Origin: Brucella pecoris
GTDB taxonomy: Bacteria; Pseudomonadota; Alphaproteobacteria; Rhizobiales; Rhizobiaceae
Length of the DNA: 64,000 nt
NCBI RefSeq assembly: GCF_006376675.1
Contig: NZ_VEWK01000003.1
Location: 124,001-188,000, forward strand
Reading direction: 5' to 3'
Below the pieces are notes generated by a model. That model did no database searches, was not told the origin of the DNA, and saw nothing but the letters and a program-made list of their open reading frames with translations. Shown here in pieces: positions 36,624-45,354 of the stretch. Each line of letters begins with the position of its first letter. Position 1 is the first letter of the stretch. Made by a program: the position numbers and the translations under genes.

Positions 36624-37241
36624 TCAGGCGTTAGCGGCCTTGACGGCTGCTGATACCGAAGCCTTGTCAGCCTTGGTGCCCAGAAGCTGTTCGACGATCT
36701 CTGCCGTGGTTTCCTCGGCAATGTTGCCGACGTCGTTCATGGCCTTGGCCTTGATCGCGGCGATGCGTTCTTCGGCTTCCTTGAGCTTGCCTTCCAGCAC
36801 AGCTTCGGCGGAAGCGCGTTCTGCGTCGGCTTCGCCCTTGCCCTTTTCACGCGCAGCTTCAGCGATCGAAGCAGCCTTGGTGCGGGCCTGGGTCAGTTCC
36901 TGCTCATAGGCAGCGATAGCATTGTCGGCATCCTGCTTGAGGCGGGCTGCCTGCTCGAGATCCTGAGCAATGCGGTCACGGCGGGTTTCGATCACGCCGC
37001 CGATGCGCGGCAGAACCACGCGCGACATGAACAGATAGAAAAGCCCGAAGGTGATCGCGAGCCAGAGAACCTGCGATGCATAATGGGTAGAATCAAACGG
37101 CGGAAATACGCCGCTGCCGTGTCCGGCATCGTGAGCGACCCCGGTTTCGGTGTGCACAGCATCGGCTGCGCCATGCTCACCAGCAGCAGGTGCCGGTTGC
37201 GATTCTGTGGCGGTTTGGGCAAACGCCGTGGACACGAACAT
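36624..37241 (-). CDS. ATP synthase F0 subunit b'
   Basis: 205 residues. Second, divergent peripheral-stalk subunit, as usual in alphaproteobacteria where a b/b' heterodimer replaces the b homodimer. Membrane helix at about 58-78 ([19 protein letters not shown]), preceded by an unusual Ala/His-rich periplasmic-side extension ([21 protein letters not shown]), then a coiled-coil. Upstream of atpF by 10 bp. Often named atpG or atpF2. Confidence 0.92.
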   Translation of the reverse strand: MFVSTAFAQTATESQPAPAAGEHGAADAVHTETGVAHDAGHGSGVFPPFDSTHYASQVLWLAITFGLFYLFMSRVVLPRIGGVIETRRDRIAQDLEQAARLKQDADNAIAAYEQELTQARTKAASIAEAAREKGKGEADAERASAEAVLEGKLKEAEERIAAIKAKAMNDVGNIAEETTAEIVEQLLGTKADKASVSAAVKAANA

Positions 37242-37411
37242 CCAGATTTCCCCTTTAATCCAGCACGATCTGATCCTGATGGAGAAGGATCATGCCTTAC
37301 TCAGACGACATATGCAAAGGCCAGCCGCGTCTGCATTTCTTTATGGAACAAGACCTTGCGGCGACGTTCCCAAAGCTGCTTCGCGGCCAGCCCGTTTCTT
37401 GCGACCGTTGA

Positions 37412-37639
37412 TTAGACGGCGAAGAGGAGCAGAAGCGCGATGAGCAGCGAGAAGATGCCCAGAGCTTCCGTAACGGCGAAACCGAACACCAGACGGCCGA
37501 ACTGGCTGTCAGCAGCGGACGGGTTGCGCAGAGCGCCGGAGAGGTATTGGCCGAAGATGTTGCCGAGGCCGAGAGCCGTACCGGCCATACCGAAACAGGC
37601 GAGACCGGCGCCGATGTACTTTGCTGCTTCCGCTTCCAT
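37412..37639 (-). CDS. atpE: ATP synthase F0 subunit c
   Basis: 75-residue two-helix proteolipid. The proton-binding carboxylate is Glu58 in [21 protein letters not shown]. The polar loop is RNPSAADS, contacting F1. Good ribosome-binding site (GGAGCTTAAC). 170 bp separate it from the b' gene; that gap has an inverted repeat GATCCT / AGGATC (37272-37277, 37286-37291), which may affect expression level, because c is needed in many copies. Confidence 0.95.
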   Translation of the reverse strand: MEAEAAKYIGAGLACFGMAGTALGLGNIFGQYLSGALRNPSAADSQFGRLVFGFAVTEALGIFSLLIALLLLFAV

Positions 37640-37705
37640 GTTAAGCTCCTTCTGGATTGAAATAAGTGCGGATTTCAGTTCTGGCGGTCGCCCGCCGGTT
37701 TGAAC

Positions 37706-38455
37706 TCAGTGTCCCGGATGTACAGCGTCGTTGATGTACATGCAGGTGAGAACGGTAAACACGTAGGCCTGCAGGAAGGCTACGAGGAATTCGAGTGCGG
37801 TGATCGCGACCGTCATGATCAGCGGCAGAACAGCACCGCCGATGCCGATAGGCCCGAGTGCGGCCAGCGAAACGACGAAGCCCGCAAAAACCTTGAGCGT
37901 GATGTGGCCAGCAAGCATATTCGCAAAGAGACGAACTGAAAGGCTGATCGGACGCGACAGGAACGAGATGATTTCGATGGCGACAACCAGCGGCACGATG
38001 ATGCCGGGAACGCCGCTCGGCACGAAGAGCTTGAGGAAGCCGAAACCGTGCTTGAAGAAACCGTAGACGATGACCGTGCCGATAACCAGGATGGCAAGCG
38101 CAAAGGTCACGATGATCTGGCTGGTGACCGTATAGAAATACGGAAAGAGACCGAGGAAGTTGGCAACCAGCACGAACATGAACAGCGAGAAGACGAACGG
38201 GAAGAACTTCATGCCCTTCGACCCTGCTGAATCTCTCAGACTGGTGGCCACGAACTCGTAAGCCATTTCCGACACCGACTGAAGACGGGTCGGGATCAGG
38301 CCACGGCCCGAAGACGTCAGGTAGAGGAAGCCCGAAGCGACCACGATGGTTGCGACCATGAAGGCCGAAACATTCGTAAACGACAGGTCAACGCCGCCTA
38401 CATCGATGGGAATCCACCGGGAAACCTGGAACTGATGGATCGGATCGTTCGCCAC
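37706..38455 (-). CDS. atpB: ATP synthase F0 subunit a
   Basis: 249-residue membrane subunit forming the two proton half-channels with the c-ring. The essential Arg lies in [17 protein letters not shown]. Five membrane helices. The GTG start at 38455 ([14 protein letters not shown]) is preceded by GAGG; the longer open frame (from 38524) is not conserved. Confidence 0.94.
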   Translation of the reverse strand: MANDPIHQFQVSRWIPIDVGGVDLSFTNVSAFMVATIVVASGFLYLTSSGRGLIPTRLQSVSEMAYEFVATSLRDSAGSKGMKFFPFVFSLFMFVLVANFLGLFPYFYTVTSQIIVTFALAILVIGTVIVYGFFKHGFGFLKLFVPSGVPGIIVPLVVAIEIISFLSRPISLSVRLFANMLAGHITLKVFAGFVVSLAALGPIGIGGAVLPLIMTVAITALEFLVAFLQAYVFTVLTCMYINDAVHPGH

Positions 38456-38580
38456 CTTAACCTCGCCTGTCTTCCCTGCCCGAAGGCAATTTGGCCTGCC
38501 CGAAGGCGTTTCAGTCTCGGGCACAAGGCCCGCTTATTCACTTACACTTGAACGAACTTTACCGTGAAGTCCGTCAAGCC

Positions 38581-38979
38581 CTATTTCTTGTCGTTCTTTT
38601 CCGCGCTAGATTTAATGTTACCCTGTTCGGCAACATATCCAGCAGAACGAAGCACGTTGAGGACGCCAGCACCGAACCCCAGGAGGAGAAAGACGATCAA
38701 TCCCCAGGGCGATGTACCGGCGACACGATCGATGAACCAGCCAATCAGCGCACCGACCAGAACCCCCGCGATAAACTCGCTGGAAATCTTCATGGCCTGC
38801 GCGACCGAGCTTGCAGTCGCCGATCGCTCCTCTTCGGAAGCCGGTTGCTTGAGCACACCCTTCTTGGCCAGTTCGGCCTCCAGGCGGTTCAAACGCTGAT
38901 CCAGCTCCCCGGAAGCGGGTTCGTTCTTCGCATTCTTGATCGTACCGGATGGCTTTCCGGGTTCAGTCCCGCGCGCCAT
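38581..38979 (-). CDS. AtpI/AtpZ, ATP synthase assembly accessory protein
   Basis: 132 residues with two membrane helices (FIAGVLVGALIGWFIDRVAG; WGLIVFLLLGFGAGVLNVLRSA) after a charged N-terminal helix. Members of this AtpI/AtpZ family help c-ring assembly or Mg2+ handling. First gene of the F0 operon, preceded by AAGGAG and by the putative promoter at 39038-39066. Confidence 0.85.
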   Translation of the reverse strand: MARGTEPGKPSGTIKNAKNEPASGELDQRLNRLEAELAKKGVLKQPASEEERSATASSVAQAMKISSEFIAGVLVGALIGWFIDRVAGTSPWGLIVFLLLGFGAGVLNVLRSAGYVAEQGNIKSSAEKNDKK

Positions 38980-39322
38980 TGGCAGCTCCTTTTTTCAAGA
39001 AATACGAGGATTTCAATCCCATTTCCAAGTTGCGCGCAACATATTGACACGCCGCCCGCTAGTCAAGGCGGTGCAGGCATTGCTCCAAAAGGTTTTTTAT
39101 CAATAAATATCAATATGTTAGATATTCGTGCGACTCATTTTCCGACCAAAGGATCAGATTGGTCACATTATTGGCTAAAAAAACGGAATCGATTTTGGAT
39201 GGTCGCGCCATATTCGCCTCAAGGCGAAAGTCGGGCTTATGCGCCTGTTCGACCTTTTAGTCCGCTAACAAAAACGTGACTTGAAATCGACCTGATCCTG
39301 CCATGCCGAAGAACCGGAAGGA
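38980..39322. other. Non-coding region upstream of the F0 operon
   Basis: 343 bp between the atpI start and the end of the wall-hydrolase gene, same strand. Holds a good sigma-70-like promoter (separate entry) and an AT-rich stretch (TTTTTTATCAATAAATATCA). I see no gene. Confidence 0.6.
39038..39066 (-). promoter_or_regulatory. Putative sigma-70-type promoter of the F0 operon
   Basis: On the minus strand: TTGACT (39061-39066), 17 bp, TATGTT (39038-39043), about 60 bp upstream of the atpI start. Good spacing and -35 box. Confidence 0.65.
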
Positions 39323-40624
39323 TCAGCTCCACCCGCCGCCATAGGTCCGATAGAAAATGTGGAGGCCAATCTTGGCGACCTTCTTCATGGTCGGCGCCCA
39401 GAACGGGCGAACATAGGTCGCGTGATAATGGGTGGCGGAGCCCACTTCCGGAAGCCAGATCTGACCTGCGGATACCGCCTTTGCCACCTGCTGCGCCATA
39501 CGCCATTGCGGCATTTCGGTTACACGGTGCTTCTGGCCGTCGCAGGCAAAGGAAAACTGGCAGGCATTGAGCCAGTCGCGATTCTGGTAGACCACGCCGC
39601 AGATCGAACCCGGATAGGCGGGGTTGCGCACGCGGTTGAGGACGACCTGAGCGACAGCAACCTGCCCCTTCACCGTTTCGCCGCGCGCTTCATAATAGAC
39701 GGCTTCCGCAAGGCACTTCTGCTCGCTCTTGCTGAAAGCGGAAGGCGGCAAAGGTGTTGCTGCCCATTCATGGTCCTTCTCGCCGATGGGGGGCACGAAG
39801 CGGCCTTCGTCCGGCTGGGGCTTCAAAATGCTCTCGAAAGGCGATGTCTTGCCATAGTCCGGCGTCGCAGGCGCATAACCAAGGGCCAGCGCATCCGGCT
39901 GGTCATTGGTAATGAGCTTGGCAAGTTGGGTCGGCATCTCGGAGCGCGGCTTTGGTGGCTTGACCGCATGGAACGCCATGGTGATGGCGACTTCCTTACC
40001 TTCCAGCTTGCTGGAGAAGGCCATTTTCGCGTCCGTCTTTTCCGGCGGACGCGTGATCATGCTGATCTTGTCGAACATGCTGCCGGCGGTAAAAGCCTTG
40101 GCAGGTGCCTTGGGCTTGACTGAGACGAGACGGCCCGTCTTGTCCGCACGATTGATGCGGTTTTCATCCGGGTTCGGATCGTCCGGGCCGAGCTTTGCCG
40201 TCTTGCGTCCGCCAGAGAGTGCAACCCTGCCGATACCTGGCACTTCGATGCCGTTGGTGGCGATGCTGCCGGTTACCGTCGTTGCATCCACGAACGGCAT
40301 TTCAGCCTGATGCACCGAGCCGACCGGTGCCTTGGCGACAAAGGCAGTCCAGCGATGCGATCCCAGATCTGCCGACGGCACCAGGCTCGCCATGTCCTGA
40401 AAGGCAATCGCATTGGGGTTGAAAAGATATGTCACCGCCGCCAGAACCAACGGCACCAGACGGTGCGGTTTATGAACTGTCTGGCGTGGCTTTGCCCGCA
40501 CCGCGTAATAGCGCCCCTCTTCCGGGCAATAGCCCGTGACAGGGTAATGCCACACCGGCTCGACAACGGCCTTCCTTCGACCAAACAGCGCTCGTAAAGA
40601 TACAAGACGCACCGCACACTCCAC
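39323..40624 (-). CDS. SleB-like cell wall hydrolase
   Basis: 433 residues; membrane-anchored. Hydrophobic segment HRLVPLVLAAVTYLF near residue 55; a long low-complexity linker; C-terminal hydrolase domain (residues about 315-425) of the SleB/CwlJ type: CLAEAVYYEARGETVKGQVAVAQVVLNRVRNPAYPGSICGVVYQ, with the Glu in EAVYYEARGE likely catalytic, then HYHATYVRPFWAPTMKKV. Cleaves peptidoglycan glycan chains in related enzymes. The N-terminal start is uncertain: GTG 40624 and others nearby are possible. Common and single-copy in rhizobia; role in growth or division is inferred. Confidence 0.82.
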   Translation of the reverse strand: MECAVRLVSLRALFGRRKAVVEPVWHYPVTGYCPEEGRYYAVRAKPRQTVHKPHRLVPLVLAAVTYLFNPNAIAFQDMASLVPSADLGSHRWTAFVAKAPVGSVHQAEMPFVDATTVTGSIATNGIEVPGIGRVALSGGRKTAKLGPDDPNPDENRINRADKTGRLVSVKPKAPAKAFTAGSMFDKISMITRPPEKTDAKMAFSSKLEGKEVAITMAFHAVKPPKPRSEMPTQLAKLITNDQPDALALGYAPATPDYGKTSPFESILKPQPDEGRFVPPIGEKDHEWAATPLPPSAFSKSEQKCLAEAVYYEARGETVKGQVAVAQVVLNRVRNPAYPGSICGVVYQNRDWLNACQFSFACDGQKHRVTEMPQWRMAQQVAKAVSAGQIWLPEVGSATHYHATYVRPFWAPTMKKVAKIGLHIFYRTYGGGWS

Positions 40625-40814
40625 TCACACTGACTTAACTGACACCGGTGATAACGGAGTATTAACCTTGTCCAACGAGGGAGGACACGCTTGCAGCTTT
40701 GGCTAATACAGTCATTATCAGCAGCGCATTAACCATGAACGAATATGGTTAATGCAGGGTTTAAGCTCATTCGGCTTCACGAATGCCGGATAGCTATGGA
40801 GAGGGAGGTGCGTC

Positions 40815-41207
40815 ATGGGTAAGGTCACAGGTGGATGCCGGTGCGGCAACGTCCGCTTTGAAGCCTCGGGACAACCCTATCGGGTCGGCATCTGCCATTG
40901 CCTTGACTGTCGCAAGCACCACGGAGCCCTGTTTCACGCTTCGGCGATATTCCCTGAAGCTGCGGTTACGGTCGAGGGGGCAACCCGCGACTATGCGGGA
41001 CGGTTTTTCTGTCCGCGTTGTGGCTCTCCGGTTTTCGGGCGCAGTGCAGATGAAGTCGAGGTCAATCTCGGCTCGCTCGATGCGCCCGATCAGTTCAAAC
41101 CGACCTATGAACTCTGGACGATCCGTCGCGAATCCTGGTTGCCGCCTTTCCCCCGCATGAAAGGATACGAGCGTGACCGCGATGGGTCGAGCCGCTTTGA
41201 GGATTAG
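40815..41207 (+). CDS. GFA family (glutathione-dependent formaldehyde-activating) protein
   Basis: 130 residues, one Mss4-like GFA domain with zinc-binding cysteines GGCRCGNVRF, CHCLDCRKHH and FFCPRCGSPVFGRS. Family members condense glutathione and formaldehyde, or have unknown substrates; a direct role in formaldehyde detoxification is not shown by sequence. Start 40815 has GAGGGAGGTGCGTC. The TAG stop is provided by a dispersed palindromic element. Confidence 0.85.
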   Translation: MGKVTGGCRCGNVRFEASGQPYRVGICHCLDCRKHHGALFHASAIFPEAAVTVEGATRDYAGRFFCPRCGSPVFGRSADEVEVNLGSLDAPDQFKPTYELWTIRRESWLPPFPRMKGYERDRDGSSRFED

Positions 41208-41339
41208 AGCATTTCCAGCAAAAGTGCGAAGCGGTTTTGCGTCGGATAATGCGTGAAAACAAATAGATAGAGCGCATCCCGAAAAGTGTGAAACGGTTTT
41301 CGGAAAAGATGCGCGGTTCAAAACAAAGGATTAGAGCGC
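41204..41339. repeat. Dispersed palindromic element, copy 6 (both subtypes in tandem)
   Basis: TTAGAGCATTTCCAGCAAAA begins the short subtype (up to about 41260), followed directly by the long subtype (AGAGCGCATCCCGAAAAGTG ... AAGATGCGCGG ... TTAGAGCGC). The GFA stop codon lies within its first bases. The other copies carry either one or the other subtype; here both sit together. Confidence 0.88.
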
Positions 41340-41409
41340 CTTTTCTTTCGTGACAGCCGTTCTATTTGCGATAATGATATTGGTCTTCAAAGCTTCGGGG
41401 AGGGAACTT

Positions 41410-41820
41410 ATGCGGGGATTGAAGTTCGCGATTATTGGAGTGGTTTTCAGTTCTTTTGCGGTTATTGCCACAGCGCAGGCGGATGACTGCCAGAACGCCA
41501 GTTCGCAGGCCGCACTCAATGAGTGTTATGGCAAAGCCTACAAGAAATCGGATGCTGAACTGAACAAGGTCTTCAAGACCTTGCAGAACCGCGCCGACGA
41601 TGCGAACCTGAAGAAAAAACTGGTTCAGTCGCAACGAGCCTGGATCGCCTTCCGCAATGCCGAATGCGACATGCAGACAGTTGGCGGCGGCAGCATCTCC
41701 GGTATGGCCTATTCGATCTGCCTGTCCGACCTGACGACGGAGCGCGTCAACGATCTGAAAAAATACCTGAAATGCGAGGAAGGTGACAGCAACTGCCCCT
41801 TCCCCTCCGCCAGCAACTGA
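41410..41820 (+). CDS. Secreted LprI-domain protein (possible lysozyme inhibitor)
   Basis: 136 residues. Signal peptide MRGLKFAIIGVVFSSFAVIATAQA, then an LprI domain (DUF1311): CQNASSQAALNECYGKAYKKSDAELNKVFKTL and QSQRAWIAFRNAECDMQTVGGGS, with the paired Cys typical of the family. Some relatives inhibit lysozyme. ATG 41410 is preceded by GGGGAGGGAACTT; an earlier start (41350) lies in the repeat. Confidence 0.85.
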   Translation: MRGLKFAIIGVVFSSFAVIATAQADDCQNASSQAALNECYGKAYKKSDAELNKVFKTLQNRADDANLKKKLVQSQRAWIAFRNAECDMQTVGGGSISGMAYSICLSDLTTERVNDLKKYLKCEEGDSNCPFPSASN

Positions 41821-41834
41821 TCAGCACCAACCGA

Positions 41835-42506
41835 TCAGCTACGGCCCTCATAGGCCGCATCGAAGAATGCCTTTTCCAGTTCGACCGCACGCCGGAAGAA
41901 CTGCTGGCATTGTTCTGCCGCTGCCGGGCCAACCCGGTCGAGCTCCGAGCGCAGGAAACCCACGAACTCCACGAAATGTGGATTGTCGTGCAGCACGATC
42001 CATTCTGCGAAAATGAAATCGTCGGGCAGAGGCTTCGGCGCTTTTCCCGCCCAGTCGAAATAAAGCCATTCGGCAACCGTCAGCACCGACAGGCAGGTCG
42101 CATAGGAGCCGGATCGTGCAGCTTCCAGCATCAGTTCCTTGAATGCGGCGGTTGGCGCCGCATCGGGCGTATCGAAACGCTCGGTGTCAGCGACTGCAAG
42201 CTTTGCAAAGGCGCGCTCGAAATAGGAATTCTCGTCGCTGCTGATCATGCCGATGAAACGGCCCAAGGTCAGCTTGGCTTCCATCCTGTCGCAATTGACG
42301 AGCGTTCCACCCAGCAGCGACAAAAAGCAGTCGATAAAGCGATGGTCCTGCACCAGATAGCGCGTCATGACATCGGGCGCGACTGTGCCCGCATAGATTT
42401 CGCCGACAAGGCGATGGCTGACAGCCTGCGACCAGAATGGTTCGGTGCTTTGCCGCAGGCGTTCAGAGAAGGCTTCGACGGTATTGTCTGACACGATGAT
42501 CTCCAT
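41835..42506 (-). CDS. TenA/THI-4 family protein
   Basis: 223-residue all-helical domain. Block SYATCLSVLTVAEWLYFDWAG holds a Cys in the region of the catalytic Cys of aminopyrimidine aminohydrolase TenA, and the C-terminal EFVGFLRSEL ... ELEKAFF matches the family end. The known role is salvage of thiamine pyrimidine breakdown products, but several rhizobial relatives have no proven role. No thiamine riboswitch precedes it (only 33 bp to the next gene upstream, the Hsp70-like gene). Probably co-transcribed with that gene. Confidence 0.78.
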   Translation of the reverse strand: MEIIVSDNTVEAFSERLRQSTEPFWSQAVSHRLVGEIYAGTVAPDVMTRYLVQDHRFIDCFLSLLGGTLVNCDRMEAKLTLGRFIGMISSDENSYFERAFAKLAVADTERFDTPDAAPTAAFKELMLEAARSGSYATCLSVLTVAEWLYFDWAGKAPKPLPDDFIFAEWIVLHDNPHFVEFVGFLRSELDRVGPAAAEQCQQFFRRAVELEKAFFDAAYEGRS

Positions 42507-42539
42507 TTCTTTGAACGGAAACTACTCAGCCAATGCTTA

Positions 42540-43856
42540 CTATTTTACTGCCCAGCGTTCGATATCGGCGCTCTGTCCGATCAATGCGAGGCCGTTGGCG
42601 ATGGAATCGAACTGGTTGGAGCTGGTCACCGCGGCGTCGGGGAAGCGGTTCTCAAACACGGTGCGGATAACCGGCACGAAAGACGTGCCGCCGGTCAGGA
42701 AAACGCGGTCGATGGCCGAAGTTTCAAGGCCCGCCTTGTCCACAGCCTGCTGGACCGATTGTTCGATCTGGCGCACATCATCAAAGATCCAGTTTTCGAA
42801 ATCATTGCGTGTGACGTCAGAGCGGATTTCAAAATCGTCCGCCTTGAAGTGTAATTCGCATATGCGTTGCGAAGAAAGACGCACTTTCAGGTCCGATACA
42901 GCGCGATAGATTTCATAGCCGTAATCGTTCTCGATCAGATTGATGAAATGTTCGAGCGGCTTCGGATCAACCGCTTGCCGGGCCAGTTCGTCCAGATCGC
43001 GAATAGTCGCCGGAGAGTTCATCAGGAACAGCGTGTTCCAGCGCGCAAAATTTGCATAATAATGGTTCGGTATCGTCAGCCGCTTGCCAAACGACTGGTA
43101 CTCCGTACCCTTCCCGAGCAGCGGCGACACGGCATTGTCGATGATGCGATAGTCGAATGTATCCCCCGCAATGCCAAGACCCGTCTGGCTGAGGGGCATG
43201 AAGCTGAGACCATCCTTGCCCACTTCGAACCGCACGATTGAAAAGTCGCTCGTACCGCCGCCAAAGTCGGCGACCAGAACGGTCGATGCGGCTTTCAGCT
43301 CCTGCGCATAGAAATATGCCGCAGCAACAGGCTCGTAGACATAGTGGATATCGGTGAAGCCGAACGCCCGGAACGCTTTTTCATAGCGCTGCATGGCCAG
43401 CGCCTCGTCCGGTGAAGCGCCTGCAAAAATTACCGGCCTGCCGATGACCACGCGGTTACCTTTCGGTGGAAGGCGGTCGCCCAGCCGTGCGGCGACCGTT
43501 TCGAGGAAGGTCGTCAGAATATCCTCGAACTTGAACCGCTTGCCGAAAACCGGCGTATCGGTGAAGGATTTTGATGCCGCAAATGTCTTGAACGATTGCA
43601 ACATGCGCGTGGAATGCGGCGCGTTGACGAATGCGTCCATCGCCCAAGGTCCGCTTTCAACAGTGCGCTCCCCGGTTTCACGATCCTGCCAGAAACAAAG
43701 GATCGAACGGTAGCCGGTAATGTCGACCCCATCCTTCGGCACACTCAAAACCGCTGTCGTGCCGTCAGGCGATGCGACAGAAATAACTGTATTGGTCGTG
43801 CCAAAATCGATGCCCAATGTCACGCCGTCAAAACGGCTCTGGCCAGCCTTCGTCAT
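42540..43856 (-). CDS. Short Hsp70 family protein (YegD-like)
   Basis: 438 residues: an actin-like ATPase domain with LGIDFGTTNTVISV, VADFGGGTSDFSIVRFE and VFLTGGTSFVPVIRTVF (phosphate and adenosine motifs), but little beyond residue 400, so no substrate-binding domain. It thus resembles E. coli YegD. No role known. I place the start at ATG 43856 (AAAGGTG 7 bp upstream); GTG 43859 directly before it is possible. TenA follows 33 bp later on the same strand. Confidence 0.85.
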   Translation of the reverse strand: MTKAGQSRFDGVTLGIDFGTTNTVISVASPDGTTAVLSVPKDGVDITGYRSILCFWQDRETGERTVESGPWAMDAFVNAPHSTRMLQSFKTFAASKSFTDTPVFGKRFKFEDILTTFLETVAARLGDRLPPKGNRVVIGRPVIFAGASPDEALAMQRYEKAFRAFGFTDIHYVYEPVAAAYFYAQELKAASTVLVADFGGGTSDFSIVRFEVGKDGLSFMPLSQTGLGIAGDTFDYRIIDNAVSPLLGKGTEYQSFGKRLTIPNHYYANFARWNTLFLMNSPATIRDLDELARQAVDPKPLEHFINLIENDYGYEIYRAVSDLKVRLSSQRICELHFKADDFEIRSDVTRNDFENWIFDDVRQIEQSVQQAVDKAGLETSAIDRVFLTGGTSFVPVIRTVFENRFPDAAVTSSNQFDSIANGLALIGQSADIERWAVK

Positions 43857-43859
43857 CAC

Positions 43860-44190
43860 TGCACCTTTTTGGAGGAAATCGCGGAGCGGGCGAATTAGCA
43901 GCCGCCGAAGCCAAGCTCAACCCGAAAGTACCAAATTAAGTGCTGGTTGTGATCACGATCGCGATCATCGGCGCCCAGATGAGAAAAATTTTCGGTCGCG
44001 CAAATGTTAATGAAGGTCTTTAAAGTTTACATGAATTTTGTTTTCGGCCTGTTAGGTTTCTGCGCCGCATCTGGAGTGGTTCGCTTTACGCTCATATCCC
44101 CTGAACTGCTCCGCTTATTTGTTTTCGCCGCCTTCCCGTAATGCCCGATGTTATCCGTCTGGCTTCGCTATACTCAAGGTCATCCAACAA
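43860..44190. other. Non-coding gap between divergent genes
   Basis: 331 bp between the Hsp70-like gene and the secreted-protein/OmpA pair. AT-richer around 43990-44045. Must hold the two promoters, but I could not identify good boxes or inverted repeats, and see no gene. Confidence 0.5.
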
Positions 44191-44679
44191 ATGAAAGCGA
44201 TACTCATGGCGTTTCTCTCACGTACGGTTCTTGCCGCTGCCTTACTTTCGGCGAGTGCGCTTCCCCACGTTGCAAATGCACAGGAAACAACCGGCCAGCC
44301 GATAGCAACCGGCTATCACAGCAGCGGTCAGGCGACTGCGGAGGTAAGCGGTGTCGTGGCCGACGGCGACAAGCTGACGGTCAAGGTTCGCTTCATCAAC
44401 GCCAGGGAAGGCGGAAGTGTTTCCACGACGCTTTACACCGCGCTGTCGGACGAAGATTACGAGAATGACTACTATCTCCTCGCGGGCGACAAGAAATACC
44501 TTCTGCTGAAAGATTCCGAAGGCAAGCCGCTTGCTCCGGCATCGGTTTCCCTTTTCGGCACGGGCCATGTCGTCGGTGTATGGCATGGCGTCTTTCCGGC
44601 GCCACCGAAAGGCCAGAAGGTGACGCTCTATATAAAAGGGGTAGAGCCGCTCGGACCGTTCGCCGTTCCCGCCGAATAG
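44191..44679 (+). CDS. Secreted protein of unknown function, paired with OmpA-like gene
   Basis: 162 residues: signal peptide (MKAILMAFLSRTVLAAALLSASALPHVANA), then a beta-rich domain (AEVSGVVADGDKLTVKVRFINAREGG; YYLLAGDKKYLLLKDSEGKPLAP; LGPFAVP). No Cys in the mature part, and no recognised motif. Together with the OmpA-like gene 9 bp later it forms a two-gene envelope unit; interaction of the two products is an inference. ATG 44191 was chosen; an ATG at 44206 is also possible. Confidence 0.7.
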   Translation: MKAILMAFLSRTVLAAALLSASALPHVANAQETTGQPIATGYHSSGQATAEVSGVVADGDKLTVKVRFINAREGGSVSTTLYTALSDEDYENDYYLLAGDKKYLLLKDSEGKPLAPASVSLFGTGHVVGVWHGVFPAPPKGQKVTLYIKGVEPLGPFAVPAE

Positions 44680-44688
44680 GGGCTGGCC

Positions 44689-45291
44689 ATGACCAATCAG
44701 ATCATAGGCGGCATCGCATTCAGCCTTGCCGCGCTTTGTCTGCCATCCATCGCGATCGCGCAGAACACAAGTACCGACAACAGCGCCTATATCCGTGATC
44801 TCGTGCCCGAGATTCGCGATCTTGTTTCAGCCTCAGGCAGTACCGATGGCAAGGCCCGCGGTCTGTCGGGGGCAGCACAGGAGATTGTCGAGAAAAGCGG
44901 CAACATCACCATGCGGGAAACCGATGACAGCATCGTCCTTTCCGTGACGAGCGATATTCTGTTTGATTTCGACAGCGCCAAACTGACCGGCAAAGCCAAG
45001 GCGACGCTGACCGACATTGCAAAGATACTCGACAGCATGCCGGATTCTACCGTCCGAGTTGTCGGCCACACCGATTCCAAGGGGGCAGATAGCTACAACG
45101 ATAAACTGTCGAAAAGCCGGGCTGATGCGGTCGCCAAGTTTCTCGTCGGCAATGGCGTTCAAGCGGCACGATTGAAACCGGAGGGGCATGGCGAAAGCGA
45201 ACCTGTCGCGCCCAACGAAGTCCAGGGAAAAGACAATCCCGCCGGACGGGCGCAAAACCGGCGTGTCGAGTTTGTGCTGCCGAAAGCGTGA
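44689..45291 (+). CDS. OmpA family protein
   Basis: 200 residues: signal peptide, then a short linker and a complete C-terminal OmpA-like peptidoglycan-binding domain (SDILFDFDSAKLTGKAKATLTDIAKILDSMPDSTVRVVGHTDSKGADSYNDKLSKSRADAVAKFL, ending QNRRVEFVLPKA). The Asp/Arg pair that binds meso-diaminopimelate is visible (HTDSKG, SRADAV). No beta-barrel and no lipobox, so it would be periplasmic and wall-bound. Likely co-transcribed with the upstream secreted-protein gene; strong terminator follows. Confidence 0.88.
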   Translation: MTNQIIGGIAFSLAALCLPSIAIAQNTSTDNSAYIRDLVPEIRDLVSASGSTDGKARGLSGAAQEIVEKSGNITMRETDDSIVLSVTSDILFDFDSAKLTGKAKATLTDIAKILDSMPDSTVRVVGHTDSKGADSYNDKLSKSRADAVAKFLVGNGVQAARLKPEGHGESEPVAPNEVQGKDNPAGRAQNRRVEFVLPKA

Positions 45292-45313
45292 TGCCGTCTC
45301 ATCCCTTCAAACA

Positions 45314-45341
45314 AAAAAGCCCGGATCGCTCCGGGCTTTTT
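45314..45341. terminator. Strong bidirectional terminator between ompA-like gene and der
   Basis: AAAAAGCCCGGA (45314-45325) pairs with TCCGGGCTTTTT (45330-45341) across TCGC. Serves both convergent genes. Confidence 0.93.
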
Positions 45342-45354
45342 CTCTGTGTGACGT

